The notes: generated by a model from the letters alone, not told the origin. Shown: positions 38,387 to 52,612, numbered from the stretch's first letter. The stretch: DNA of 64,000 bases from Setoptus koraiensis (GCA_048013815.1 CM106585.1:2294001-2358000); one strand, 5' to 3'. Numbers and translations are program-made.

Positions 38387-39547
38387 ACTTAGAAATGATC
38401 ACTGTGCTGTAGAATAAGCATTCATATAAAATATTTACTGATATTCTAATTATTGAAATCGTGATCAGGTTTGGTAAAGCATGTAAGGCTGAATGACTGT
38501 AAAATGTGTGAAAACAGACAAGCCAAAAGAATAGCGTCCTGTATTTATATGGCAGCCAACATTAACAGATCTCTTTTAAGCTACTAGTTTCGTTTAGTAA
38601 ACTCTGCTGTACGCCATGATTTCGATCACAATAAACACACCCCAACACACCAATCATGTGACATCTTGTTTTTGATTAAAAGTTTACGCCCCCTAGCAAT
38701 CTGTCATGTCAGGTAGAGAACAGATACATGCTCAGGTGAAGACAGGTGTTTTTGTTAGTTCCTGATTTCCATACTCAATAGTTATTCTTCATACTGATAT
38801 TTGAATAAGGGACACACCAAAACAGCTGATAGTAGCTACAAAACAACAACATACATTACAGTCTTTTTATTACACCGAAATGTAATAAAGTTCGTAGTAT
38901 GACATAAAATGATGTTGCACGAGAGAGACACCGTTAGTGTTCATCGAAATATCGCAGCGCACGCTCTCTCGTGGTGATGTAACATCATGTAAATCGTGAT
39001 CACAGTGTTTTGCTTTGCACGTGCTCGTCCATTTAAGCTTCACAATGATTTTTGTTTTTTAATACCGAGGGTGGAATGTCAGCGATATACTTTCCTATGA
39101 AACCTACAGAAAAGCTCTATGCGTCATAACGGTTAACTTTTTGTCACTAGGCAGTTTTAATTAATACCTGTTTGGGTGGAGTTACATAATACCCACGAGT
39201 GGGGATTATATAAGCTGGGTGGTTTCAAATCGTATGGAAAGTAGTAAATTCTACTCTTCATCTCATTGAGAGCACTCAATACCGATCTAATTCGGCATCA
39301 CTTATGTAGGTCAGTGTGCAAAATTCTGGGGTGTTTTTGTACATAGTAGCGCACATTTTTATTCGCTATGTGACCTGCTGAGGATATTTGCAGTTATTCA
39401 AATGAATATTAGCAATATTAGCAATATTGGCGCATTAACAGCAGTCACTACAACCAGTTTGAAATTTGATCTTATTGTATAATGTATATTGCGCTGGTCG
39501 CAACACTCTTCGTGCAACTCGATAGCTCGGTAAACTAGCTAACAACC
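38387..39547. other. Divergent intergenic region GSTZ1 / TMIE
   Basis: No gene seen. A strong inverted repeat at 38911-38986 is described separately. Triplicated ATATTAGCA near 39408-39430. Confidence 0.5.
38911..38986. other. Inverted repeat / potential hairpin
   Basis: The arms GATGTT and CACGAGAGAG (38918-38927) pair with CTCTCTCGTG (38964-38973) and AACATC (38981-38986), with a loop of 36 bases and a small bulge. It could be a cruciform, an RNA hairpin or a regulatory palindrome. The loop is longer than in most pre-microRNAs. Confidence 0.6.
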
Positions 39548-40933
39548 ATGAGTAACAATTGTGGTGTCCCATCATTGGAAGTTCCAGACCAATTGTTAGA
39601 AGTTCATATTATCGGGGTATTTAAAGTATGGCATATAATTTTTATAGTAATAGCTTTCCTAGTCACAATCGCCATTGTGTACTGTTGTTTTCACAGATGC
39701 CGTATACCTAGAACGAAGCAAGAGATTGAAGCCGATTCCATGAGAGCAAACTTGGCGAAAAAATTCCGAGAACATCTTCAAGAACTACCAGTGGAACAAA
39801 CATCATTCATGGATGTATTGAAGAAAGTTCAAGAGCTAGAGGATCTCAAAAAGGAGCATGAAAATGAAGATGGTATTGGCCCTAAGAAGCGGATGGGGTG
39901 GCTCAAAATGTTAGGAAAAGTAGAGACTATAAATAAAGAAGATGGAGATGACATGTTATTAGAAAAGAAGAGTGAAGATGTTGCAAATCCAATCTCCCCT
40001 GTAGTGAGTTTAGGAATGGATAACAATGACCAGCCACAAACAGATACAGCAGATAATATTCCCGAGCCTCAACTAGATACAACTATTGATACCAAGCCAA
40101 ATTTCATTTCGCCAGAGGAGACAGAAAGTGTGAAACAGATAAGGACGAAATTAGTTGGTGGTGAGAAGTTGAACAGAACTGAAAGAAAACGAATTAACCA
40201 AGTGGAGAAAGCATTAAAGAGGGCAAAAAAGGAAGCTGAAAAGTTGGCCAAATTAAATAATAAATTATTAATGAAGAAGGAAAAACTAGAATTGATTGAG
40301 CAAAAAAGGAAAGAGAAAGCAGCTAAATTAGAGTCAGAAAAACTTTTGAAGGAAGAAAAGAAAGCGGCAAAACTGGAGGAAGAAAAACTCTTGAAACAAG
40401 AAAAGAAAGCGACCAAAAAAGAAGAAAAGCACGTGAAAGAAGAAAAGAATGTAGATGAAGAAAAGCATGTAAAAGAAGAGAAGCATGTAAAAGAAGAGAA
40501 GCATGTAAAAGAAAAGAAGCATGTAAAAGAAGAGAAGCATGTGAAAGAAGGAAAGCATGTAAAAGAAAAAAAGAAAGACCCCAAAGATTCCGAAAAGTTA
40601 GTTAGTCGCAGCTTCGCCAAACCAGAAGTAGCAGAAAAGATCACCCCTCCTAGAGTCACTCAAACTAAATCCAAACGACAAACGTCACCCACTACCGAAG
40701 TGTCGAATGGTAAAGGTCTGAAGGATATTCCATCGAGGCACACTCATCATCATAGTGAAAATAGGGGGCGATCCAAATCCAGACGGCATCATTCAACATT
40801 AAAGAAAGAGGATCGCTCCAAGCTCAAGAAGAGTGTGCCTTCAAATCAAGACGATGCCACGATAAAGATCAGAAATCCTGAGATGAGAGAGATATATCAA
40901 ACTATAATCGATATTGACAAGTTGAGGCAATGA
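39548..40933 (+). CDS. TMIE: TMIE (transmembrane inner ear) homologue with long Lys/Glu tail
   Basis: A single-exon 461-residue protein. Residues about 27-62 match vertebrate TMIE: a WH(I/V)-initiated membrane helix (28-46), then CCFHRCRIPRTKQEIEA, against CCVFNCRVPRTRKEIEA in vertebrates. This is followed by a LAKKFREHLQELP stretch like TMIE's KAAKMYTDKLETVP. TMIE is an essential subunit of the TMC mechanotransduction channel complex in hair cells; invertebrate forms partner with TMC proteins. The human protein has about 156 residues and a short Lys-rich tail; here the tail is over 350 residues, largely Lys/Glu/Ala and coiled-coil-like. It includes eight six-residue repeats KHVKEE (residues 294-341; an 18-bp minisatellite at 40427-40570). 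A conserved end motif (REIYQTIIDIDKLRQ) follows. It has no signal peptide; the segment before the helix is short. Confidence 0.86.
   Translation: MSNNCGVPSLEVPDQLLEVHIIGVFKVWHIIFIVIAFLVTIAIVYCCFHRCRIPRTKQEIEADSMRANLAKKFREHLQELPVEQTSFMDVLKKVQELEDLKKEHENEDGIGPKKRMGWLKMLGKVETINKEDGDDMLLEKKSEDVANPISPVVSLGMDNNDQPQTDTADNIPEPQLDTTIDTKPNFISPEETESVKQIRTKLVGGEKLNRTERKRINQVEKALKRAKKEAEKLAKLNNKLLMKKEKLELIEQKRKEKAAKLESEKLLKEEKKAAKLEEEKLLKQEKKATKKEEKHVKEEKNVDEEKHVKEEKHVKEEKHVKEKKHVKEEKHVKEGKHVKEKKKDPKDSEKLVSRSFAKPEVAEKITPPRVTQTKSKRQTSPTTEVSNGKGLKDIPSRHTHHHSENRGRSKSRRHHSTLKKEDRSKLKKSVPSNQDDATIKIRNPEMREIYQTIIDIDKLRQ
40427..40570 (+). repeat. 18-bp coding minisatellite (KHVKEE x8)
   Basis: Eight contiguous 18-bp units inside TMIE: KHVKEE, KNVDEE, KHVKEE, KHVKEE, KHVKEK, KHVKEE, KHVKEG, KHVKEK. 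Unit length is a multiple of three, so copy-number changes keep the frame. Confidence 0.95.
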
Positions 40934-40947
40934 TGAGCAAGCAAACA

Positions 40948-40966
40948 AATAAATTATTTATTTATT
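40948..40966. promoter_or_regulatory. Back-to-back poly(A) signals of TMIE and CPSF4
   Basis: AATAAA on the plus strand (40948-40953) serves TMIE, 15 bases after its stop. TTTATT at 40957-40962 and 40961-40966 (AATAAA on the minus strand) serves CPSF4, about 20 bases after its stop at 40986. Only 52 bases separate the two stop codons, so cleavage downstream of each signal would place the transcript ends in or close to the opposite gene. Confidence 0.75.
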
Positions 40967-40985
40967 CCTTCTATTGTCAAATCGA

Positions 40986-42035
40986 TCATTTACAAAGTGA
41001 CAAAAAAGCGTGGTAACCTTTAGGGCAGCGATTGGCATAGTGTCCTTTGTGGCCACATTTAAAGCAGGTGACTTGATTCATTGGCTTGAATGTCTTGAAT
41101 CTTGGATCACCTGGTTGATTTGGATGATTTGTTTCGATTGGACTCTGCATCAAGTTCGGATCTTGCATTTGATGCTGCATAGGCATTTGATTCCTATGAG
41201 GGCTAGGAAATTGATTTTGGTGTTGATTATTTTGAAAGTGATTTTGATGTTGCTGTCCTTGATTGAATTGATTATGATGTTGACTTTGATATTGGTTGTG
41301 GTAACTATGTTGGGGGGCACTAGGAGGGTCGGTTAGTGGGACATTAACATTGTTCTTGTTAATTGTGCTGGGGTGCTGATGATGCTGTTGCATATGTTGT
41401 TGAGGGTGCTGATGTAGATTTTGATGTTGGTGTTGATGTGGGTGGTGATGCTGATTTTGACCCATAATATTGTTGTTATATAAGTGGGTCGAATTCATGT
41501 TAAATTGTCCCAACGTACCAGGCAAATCAAATCTGGGATGAACGTGTTTGCACTCCGGGCCAAGTGGACAGAATCCAACTAAGTAGTTGATACACATAAC
41601 CCTTAGAGTATGTCTATGCCTACAGTTTGGACCGTGTCTACAAAATCCACGATCGTACCATGGGCAATCACGTTTTTTCGAGCCAGGATCGATGTGCTGA
41701 AATGTGCATTCCTTGTTGGTACATGCATTAAATCTTGAGTAGAAGAAACATTCGGGCATTTTGGTCATATCGAACTCATGTAAAAATTCGCATTTGTCTC
41801 CTTTTTTGCACAAGCCACGCAACCAATGTTTGCAAACAACTGTTCTGTCACCTTCAGTATGTCTATAAGGACAAGATTGGCCTTTATCACAAGATCCTTT
41901 CAAATTGAATACACATATAGCTGCACCGGATTTATCCATACCATTGAATGGTAGCGGTAGAGCTCCGACTTGTTGTTCGATCTGTCTCTCAATATCGAAA
42001 GTCATATCGTCAACATGTGCCATTATTTCCTCCAT
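40986..42035 (-). CDS. CPSF4: CPSF30 / CPSF4, mRNA 3'-end cleavage and polyadenylation factor subunit
   Basis: A single-exon 349-residue nuclear protein. It has five CCCH zinc fingers: C41-H59, C68-H86, C96-H114, C124-H142 and C148-H166. The order and spacing of the fingers, and sequences such as CKHWLRGLCKKG and CPWYDRGFCRHG, are those of CPSF30. A C-terminal CCHC zinc knuckle (CFKCGHKGHYANRC, from Cys324) is present, as in animal CPSF4. CPSF30 with WDR33 reads the AAUAAA signal; fingers 2 and 3 make the contacts. The region between fingers and knuckle is Gln/His/Asn-rich and longer than in human. A second Met at residue 5 could also start the protein. Convergent with TMIE. Confidence 0.96.
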   Translation of the reverse strand: MEEIMAHVDDMTFDIERQIEQQVGALPLPFNGMDKSGAAICVFNLKGSCDKGQSCPYRHTEGDRTVVCKHWLRGLCKKGDKCEFLHEFDMTKMPECFFYSRFNACTNKECTFQHIDPGSKKRDCPWYDRGFCRHGPNCRHRHTLRVMCINYLVGFCPLGPECKHVHPRFDLPGTLGQFNMNSTHLYNNNIMGQNQHHHPHQHQHQNLHQHPQQHMQQHHQHPSTINKNNVNVPLTDPPSAPQHSYHNQYQSQHHNQFNQGQQHQNHFQNNQHQNQFPSPHRNQMPMQHQMQDPNLMQSPIETNHPNQPGDPRFKTFKPMNQVTCFKCGHKGHYANRCPKGYHAFLSLCK

Positions 42036-43116
42036 GATTGAATTGATTCAGTATCTGATTGGTAAAAGATTCTTACTTGACCAAGGTTGTTACATCAAGC
42101 CCTCTGGTAGAATAGCGTTTCGAACACCTTGAAAGTTTATATTAATTAATGGATAAATTCTTGTGAGAGTTGATGAATGTTTATCATTTGTGGGATTAAC
42201 AGTTTATTTGCAAATGCGTCGTGTGTTCCTCATAAGATTAAGAGCTGAACACGCGCGGAGCATGCGTGAAAGGGAGCGCGAAGCTCAAAAGAATTTGAGG
42301 CTCAAAAATGTCGACAGTCAGAAGTGCATGGGGTGATTCTCATTTTCGATCCATCTTTGTCTGTGTCAATTCAATTTATACCATTTCCTCTGATTTTGTT
42401 GAACAGGTCTGTACTATGACTATTTAGAGAAGATTTATCAAGAGATAAGCGTTTAAAATTTCGTGCAATTATTGCAAAAAGTAAGCACGAAAAGGGCATG
42501 GGAATAGTGTATTCGTTCTCGACCTGAACAGCCGGAAACAGATAGGCCATAACCATCTCCTTCTGACACTGCCACCTAACTAGGTTGCCTCGTGAGAGAT
42601 CTTGCGATTGAGCCCATTGCCTCTTAGGCGACCACTGAGTGAACAAACATATACCGGTACATCGTACTTTTCATTCGCTTTTACTTGCTCATCACGCGTT
42701 ATTTCGTAAGGTGTACGGCTTTCACTTAGCAGACTAGAATGACCGGCATTCGCTATCAATAGACTATTGAGTCTCGAGCTCTTATATATTATTATTGAGA
42801 CTATTTAGGTGATATTACACAAGACTATCGAGTTGCTACACATACCATGTTACGCACTCATTACATTCTAATGTTCGAAGTAGAGCTCAGTAGAATCATA
42901 AACGAAGTCTTGTCCCGGCCATCATACTACTCCTGTTGAGTCAAAAGAACGCCTCTGAACAAATCACACGCTCTAAACATGTATCTCACATTGTGAGATA
43001 TTTTCTATTATTAATTAAAACAATTATATATCATTCTCTTGTCTATTATGACACTGGTGACAGAATAAAATTTATTAGATACTATTCATATGTACATGGT
43101 GAAACCGTGATGATTG
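42036..43116. other. Intergenic region CPSF4 / AAAS
   Basis: No gene supported. It holds the CPSF4 promoter and the AAAS 3' end. Confidence 0.55.
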
Positions 43117-46391
<3,275 letters not shown>

Positions 46392-47647
46392 GTTGAATTT
46401 GTTAGTGATAATTGTTTAATCTGTATTGTAGTTAAAATAAATAATGTTGAAGAGCATTCATGGGAATGTCAACTCGGTCCGAGAGATTAATTGTAATGTA
46501 GAGGCAGGTTGTTACATGTAGATTTAAGATTTCTTTCGGAAAAGCCTTTTGCAGCCTCGAAATGAGAAAAAACCCCTCAACTGCGCAGACTCCTGGCGGT
46601 GAATTCAAACTCAGAAAGCACGTGGATACATACAGTACGAGAGAGAAAACCAACAGCCTTATTGTCTGGTGTAACCGATAACGACTCCTGTTAGTTCTGT
46701 GCTAACGAGATTGGCGCAGTTAATACATACTGTACAATATATTACATAACTTGTTTGAGCATCAGGCAGTAATGCGAAATTACGCATTAGTATATAGATT
46801 AGCCTTGCTGTAGCTTGTGCAGTTTGTCAAAACAAGTCGATCAAGACAAACTTTGCGTTTGGACGAGCGAATCAAATGCAACTCTGTGCACAAGTTTAGT
46901 CGTGTATGAGTCACAACATCGATATATAAAACTAAACAAAAGTGCATCGCATTAGCCCTTCAGTTCTCTCCCCTATTTATCTGCTAACACACACGCACCA
47001 CACAAACGAACGTACACGTATATACCGAACAAAAAAGAATAACAAAAAGCGTTCGAAGTCTCTTTCTGTCTCTCTATAATACTCAATCTGTATATATCGT
47101 CGGTATCATAGATGCGAAGCCTGGATATATCAACAATTCGATATACGATAGAGCCATCCGACGCCCTTGACAAAGCCAACGAATTTCATCGAAGCATTAT
47201 TGCATCATTCAAGCACCCAAGTTAACTAGCTACAATGACGACCAATAGTTGTTTAGTCGTCACATTTAAGTGTGATCTAATGTAACAAATGACATTGTCA
47301 CATTAATAATTTGACATAAACGTAGCTCAACCAGGAATTGATCGAAATAAACAACGAAAACACTGCCGAGTTATTTTAATATCTGTTTTTACCTGTGAGA
47401 ATAGTCCGCAAAAGTTACCAGTTAATTAAACTCATTTACATCTCACACATTGAGAGTTGGCTAGTTAAAAATTATAACTAAACCAATTCATTTTAATTCT
47501 CGTGCAACGTCCATATCATTATTCATCGAAGATTCGAGAACGATTCAATTTTACCCTAGCAGGGCTATCATTTTAATCGAACAAGTGGTGAACTTTTAGT
47601 AACGATATCACTAATTAATATAAAATACGACGAAGGAATTCATAACA
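46392..47647. promoter_or_regulatory. Divergent intergenic region AAAS / FAAH2
   Basis: 1.26 kb between divergent starts with no supported gene; probably holds both promoters. I do not see a clear TATA element placed to decide. Confidence 0.5.
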
Positions 47648-49297
47648 ATGCTCGACACTACAAAACCGTCCAGCGATTTTCTATTGACAACAGTGACACC
47701 AGCCATTTTCAAGCTCTTCAGGACATTTGCTTGTGCTGGTGGCGATGTTGCAAATCATTTCACTGGGAGTAGCGTAACTTATCTACCCCCGGTCAACGAC
47801 CCTATTCTAGTGATGCCAACTCATGAATTGGCGGAAAAGATAAGAAAAAAACAATTGACAAGCGAAAGCATCGTTAGAGCGTTTATTAATAGAGCTCGCC
47901 TTGTGCAAGGCTACTTGAATGCTATAATAGACGATCGTTACGATCTAGCTATCGAAGATGCGAAAGCCATAGATGAGTTCCTCAAGACATGTACGCTCAC
48001 TGAACAAGAACTGGCCAACCAAAAGCCATTTCTTGGAATACCATTCACAGTGAAAGATTCGGTTCAGGTGACAGGCATGAAATGGACCTCAGGATGTGTT
48101 ATTAGGAAAGATATGGTTGCAACAGAAGACGCGCCAGTTGTTAGAAACCTGAGAAAGGCAGGAGCTATACCGATTGCAATTACAAATGTACCAGAACTTC
48201 TACTGTGGATGGCCTCGTCTAATAAATTGTATGGCGCCACAAACAACCCGTTTGATTCATCTAGAGTTCCCGGCGGTTCAAGCGGAGGGGAGGGTGCACT
48301 TGTTACCTCTTGCGGATCGCCACTGTCAGTTTGCAGCGATATTGGAGGATCTATACGAATGCCCGCCTTCCATTGTGGACTCTTCGGACATAAGCCTACG
48401 CACAAAGTGATACCGTGGCAAGGAACGTTTCCTGTAATCGAGAATGGCCTAGAGGATTTATTCTCTTTTGGTCCAGTGAGTCGTTTTGCAGATGACTTGA
48501 TTCCTGCAATCAAAGCCATGGCAGGAGAGAATAAGCATCTTTTTGTGGATATAGATAAGCCTGTCGATTTAACGAAGATTCGTGTTTTCTATATTGATGA
48601 GTCTGAAGACGACATGTCAGCTAAGGCAGAATCCTACATAAAAGATGCCATCAACAAAGCAGCCCAACATTTCGGCCAAAAATTTGGAGTTCCTGTGGAA
48701 AAAGCCAAGCTGAACTATTTCAAGCATGCAGGTCTCTGGTATTCCCTATTATTCGCCAACGAGCAAGAAGTATCAAAACTCCTTACTGGAAACACCCACA
48801 AAATAAATCCATTCCTTGAATTGTGCAAAAGTTTGATTGGACAATCTAACTATAGCCCTTCAGCTTTGACTGCGGCCGCTGCACAAGCAACAGCTCAGGC
48901 AACATGTGGGCCAAATAAAGGGGCCGTAGCACTGTATTCGGCCACTCAAGAATTGTTGGAGAAATCGAGAGCAGAATTTAACTCATTGTTAGGAGATGAT
49001 GGAGTCTTCATTTATGTTACGCTGCCTCACACAGCCGTGTCACATTATGCCTCTTTCTTTGAGTTCACAAACGTATGCTGTCCGATGGTCATGAACTATC
49101 TCGGTGTTCCAGCCACCCAAGTGCCTGCGGGTATCAATGAAGGACTTCCATATGGATTTCAGGTTGCCGCTTCCCCCTTTAATGATAGATTGACGTTGGC
49201 CGTAGCCAAAGAACTGGAATCTGTTTTTGGTGGTTGGGTCAAACCCTGCGATATAAATATTGATTCCGGAAGTAGCGAGCCCATCGCATTCACATAG
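47648..49297 (+). CDS. FAAH2: Fatty-acid amide hydrolase 2-like amidase
   Basis: A single-exon, 549-residue member of the amidase-signature family, serine hydrolases that cleave fatty-acid amides such as anandamide. The catalytic Lys is in FTVKDS (Lys136), the cis-Ser in GGSSGG (Ser211) and the nucleophile in DIGGSIRMP (Ser235). The spacings 75 and 99 equal those of FAAH (Lys142, Ser217, Ser241). The family segment GLFGHKPT follows. The region near residues 45-90 (YLPPV, VMPTHELAEKIRKKQLTS) matches FAAH2 proteins. The N-terminus is only weakly hydrophobic, so a membrane anchor like that of human FAAH2 is uncertain. It is divergent from AAAS and convergent with UPRT. AATAAA near 49510 may be its poly(A) signal. 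Confidence 0.93.
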   Translation: MLDTTKPSSDFLLTTVTPAIFKLFRTFACAGGDVANHFTGSSVTYLPPVNDPILVMPTHELAEKIRKKQLTSESIVRAFINRARLVQGYLNAIIDDRYDLAIEDAKAIDEFLKTCTLTEQELANQKPFLGIPFTVKDSVQVTGMKWTSGCVIRKDMVATEDAPVVRNLRKAGAIPIAITNVPELLLWMASSNKLYGATNNPFDSSRVPGGSSGGEGALVTSCGSPLSVCSDIGGSIRMPAFHCGLFGHKPTHKVIPWQGTFPVIENGLEDLFSFGPVSRFADDLIPAIKAMAGENKHLFVDIDKPVDLTKIRVFYIDESEDDMSAKAESYIKDAINKAAQHFGQKFGVPVEKAKLNYFKHAGLWYSLLFANEQEVSKLLTGNTHKINPFLELCKSLIGQSNYSPSALTAAAAQATAQATCGPNKGAVALYSATQELLEKSRAEFNSLLGDDGVFIYVTLPHTAVSHYASFFEFTNVCCPMVMNYLGVPATQVPAGINEGLPYGFQVAASPFNDRLTLAVAKELESVFGGWVKPCDINIDSGSSEPIAFT

Positions 49298-49738
49298 ATT
49301 TTAAACTCAAGACGCAGATACCCATCAAAGTATTATAATACAAAATAGCAAATCATCATACTTATTGACACACCAGTGAACAACTTATCTTTATTGAGAT
49401 GTGTACGAAAATTTATCATTGACTGATCATGTTTTACATAACCTTAGTATTGTGATGATCTAATCATTTGAAGCATTCAATAGTAATAATACAAATAACT
49501 GTTGAACAAAAAAATAAAAACAAATAACTTGTGCAATTCAAACCAATCTTGTCTCGATCGTTATAAGGATTGTTGAATCATACACGTTGGTACAGCGATG
49601 GCACATTATAAGATAAGTATATTATATATATTATAAAAGTAGTTGCGACCATAGTTCGAATCATTTATTATTGGATAAATGTAGCTGCTTGGCACTGGTT
49701 CGTTAACAAAATCTGAAGACTGCATTATTGCACAACAG
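49298..49738. other. Convergent intergenic region FAAH2 / UPRT
   Basis: AT-rich 3' space between the two genes, without a supported gene. Confidence 0.6.
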
Positions 49739-50503
49739 TTAATCGGTACCGAAGTATCTATGGCCAAAATGGTTTGGGCACACAGGATTTATGTCTGATG
49801 TAAGAACAAACATTCTGGGGAACCTGTTATTTATGAGCCTAGCAGCTTTTGGTGAACAAAAAAGATTTAGAAGTATCAAGTTGTCTTGCTTAACTCCATA
49901 GCTCTCGAGCACCTTAACTGATTCGAAGACAGCCAACCCAGTTGACATGATAGGATACAGTAGCAGTATTTTTCTTTGAGCTATGTCATGCGGAAATTTT
50001 GCATAAAGCACTCTTGCTTGATTGTTTTCGTCACTCTTGATGAGTATCTTGCCTATACGGATTGATCTACAACAATCCCTAAGACCTTGCTCCATTGATT
50101 CACCTGATCTCACAATTGATACACCGCAATTGCCTTTCAGGTACCTGATACCATGAAATATTTGTCCTGTAGGTGTTTGAACATCAACATTTTCTATTGG
50201 CAACTGATTCAATCCCTCCTCTACTACAAGTCTAATGAGACGGTCGGCATAAAATTTGAAATCACCTCGTGTTGTTGTCCTGTCTCTTAATACAGTTTGC
50301 AATTCTCTAATTTGGTCATTGACTGGCATCAACATAAATCTGGCGTTCAGCTTGAGATCAGTCTGAGGGTGCAAAGATTGAATAGATGATAATGTTGTGG
50401 GTGTAGATGATGCATTAGATATACGTGACAATGATGCAGTTTCAGCCTTGCCGTCGGTGCCGTTTGACATGGTCTTAGGCGCTATTCCATCTTGGGTTGA
50501 CAT
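49739..50503 (-). CDS. UPRT: Uracil phosphoribosyltransferase homologue
   Basis: A single-exon, 254-residue protein of the phosphoribosyltransferase fold. It matches animal UPRT: LVVEEGLNQLPIE, then GVSIVRSGESMEQGLRDCC, KILLLYPIMSTGLA and the C-terminal HFGHRYFGTD, close to the human TEVHPVAPTHFGQKYFGTD end. Residues 1 to about 50 are Ser/Thr-rich and non-conserved, as in human UPRT. The bacterial and protist enzyme makes UMP from uracil and PRPP. Animal homologues are reported to lack part of the uracil-binding site, so activity is uncertain. A second Met at residue 12 is an alternative start. Confidence 0.9.
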   Translation of the reverse strand: MSTQDGIAPKTMSNGTDGKAETASLSRISNASSTPTTLSSIQSLHPQTDLKLNARFMLMPVNDQIRELQTVLRDRTTTRGDFKFYADRLIRLVVEEGLNQLPIENVDVQTPTGQIFHGIRYLKGNCGVSIVRSGESMEQGLRDCCRSIRIGKILIKSDENNQARVLYAKFPHDIAQRKILLLYPIMSTGLAVFESVKVLESYGVKQDNLILLNLFCSPKAARLINNRFPRMFVLTSDINPVCPNHFGHRYFGTD

Positions 50504-51012
50504 GACAATAATGTATCTATTTCAAGTCATAAAATTTTATATCTGACTCAATGGTGATATATGTGTAGATTGGGTATAACAAAAGACCATGTAAGCAGAA
50601 TATGAAACAAGTATGAGGCCTTATTGTCGTTATCTCCTATGTTGTTTCATTTTTGTTCTAATTTTAGAATGGTTGGTTATAGGATGCTTTTTCCTTGTTG
50701 TCTATGCTAAATGAATCAACAAAATGGAGTGTAATGAGAGGATCCGAGTGCAGATAGATCAATAGAAGTCAAAACATATGTTTCGTAAAAGAATTGTAAA
50801 TAGGCAGAAGGAATCATACTGTTCGATCGCATTTCTGCGCTTATCCAATCTCCACCAGATGGAGGGACTTCAAAAAAGGAAGAGAATCATCAAGTTCGAC
50901 TCTTCATACAGCTACTGTATAACTTTATTACTTGTCATCACCGTGTTGAGAGTGACTTCTTTATTTATGCATCAATAGATTATAATTGAGAACTTTGTTT
51001 CGGATGATTTTA
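50504..51012. other. Intergenic region UPRT / small membrane protein gene
   Basis: No gene supported; it contains the UPRT promoter. Confidence 0.5.
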
Positions 51013-51601
51013 CTAAGCCGAGTTATTGTCCGTTATCGTTTCCATATTTTCGGCTTCAAGATCATCAGTGGTTAGGTCGATGGGCTCATGAATATAGAAA
51101 TTCATAGTAGTCTCACATCGACTTGTGACTGGTTGTTGTTTATAAGCTTGGTGCGAGCGGAATGGCTTGAGATACAAGAACGCCTAACTATCTACGGCCC
51201 GCCCATTGCATATAAGAATATGTTCCTATAATTATCGGCGAAAGCTGAGAATAAGATTCGTTCAATTGTTTGTATAAATGAATTAGTTCTTGGTTGATTT
51301 TGCTGAGATTGGTTGGACATTAGAGGAAATCAATAAATAATTAATTACTTACCACAAGGGCTGATATGCAGAGTAGTAAAAAAAGGCATCTACACCCGGT
51401 GGGCCTATTCTCGAGATTATCCAGAGCGGTCACTTGTACTAACACAGAACTGCCACCATTAGACAAATATTCTCTGTGTAAAACACGTCCCGACTGCTGG
51501 TTTTGATTGTTTGTGGAATTCCTGTGATATTTGTTGGGATCGGTCACGTCATAAGCTGGTGGTGGGTCAATATTTTGAAAACTATCTTGTGACTTGGACA
51601 T
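51013..51601 (-). CDS. Small PPxY single-pass membrane protein (paralogue A)
   Basis: Two exons, 51601-51353 and 51111-51013, joined in phase 0 at a GTAAGT donor, 115 residues. The N-terminal half is polar and has PPPAY (13-17), a class I WW-domain (NEDD4-type) ligand. There follows a DNLENRPTGCRC stretch, a short hydrophobic segment (LFLLLCISALV) and a 32-residue acidic tail (DLTTDDLEAEN). The layout equals the neighbouring gene at 52613-53286: PPxY, NLE(N/E)(R/K)P, Cys, hydrophobic segment, splice site at the same place followed by Thr. The two are therefore tandem paralogues. I do not recognise the family. The acceptor (GATGTGAG) is weak, so the second exon is less certain than the first. 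Confidence 0.66.
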
Positions 51602-52612
51602 ATTTATAAATTGAGTCGGTATAAGTTAGTCTAGACTAGAGCAAACAAAGACGAGTTTAGCTTTTAATGGTTAGCTATCATGACGGATGACCGTTTCAGT
51701 GTATGTCTGGCTCTACTTTATTAGCAGATGATACTTAATCATGGAATCGACGTAAATAGAAACAATTGATATTGTCCTTTTTTCTTTGGAATAATTTATT
51801 CTGTTCTTGCTAGTCTCTGTCATATAACACTGTTAGACAGATTTCTATAACAAATATATACAGGAGTGTTTTGTTTGTTTGTCCAATGTGAATACTATTG
51901 TGATGACATCACTAATGAATACTCTTTTTTTATACCAATCATTCAGTTGCTTTTCTGACGAACAAATCTCTACTCTAGAGACCCCACACGTCTTATTCAC
52001 ATGTAATAACGATGAGTAATGATGATAATAAAAATCTAGTTTCGCTCATGAATCATCTGTAGTCTCAACGACTTAACCGGTTGAAACGGATCTCGCTCAC
52101 TACGAACAAGCACCTTTTTCTAGCCCAACAGTACAGTAATTGCTGTCGACTGGTTGTTTAAATATGGGAGCTTGCCAAAGCCAGATCTATCAATATTCTG
52201 CATCACATAATAGAGTGTCACAGAAACTCTAACTCTGTTATCAGAGACGTGCTAGCAGCATCAATATCAGAATGACAGTTTGAAATCTGATTCTTATTCA
52301 AGAAATTGTATCGACATGTTGAATTGATTAGCACAAGTTGCATCGCGTCATTTATACGTGATTATGCAGACTCATGTTTAGATGTGAGGACTGGAAGAGT
52401 TCAAAATTATCTACTCGCATGATATCTCATTTTACTTATGCGATGCCGGATCTAATGAAGGATCAATAAATTTAGGTTGGCTTGTTGAATATAAGATTAT
52501 TTTATTTTCCGTCATCATAAATACTATCTTATAAGTGCAGCTTGTTATTGTTTTTTTTTTCAAAAACTATGGAGCAATCATTTGATGAAGCTACAAATTA
52601 TCATCTTCGGAA
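51602..52612. other. Region between the paired small genes
   Basis: AT-rich, no supported gene; presumably the promoter of paralogue A and the 3' end of paralogue B. Confidence 0.5.

Noticed and set aside
40069..40659. Ser/Phe-rich minus-strand frame
   Set aside because: Antisense shadow of the Lys/Glu-rich TMIE tail.
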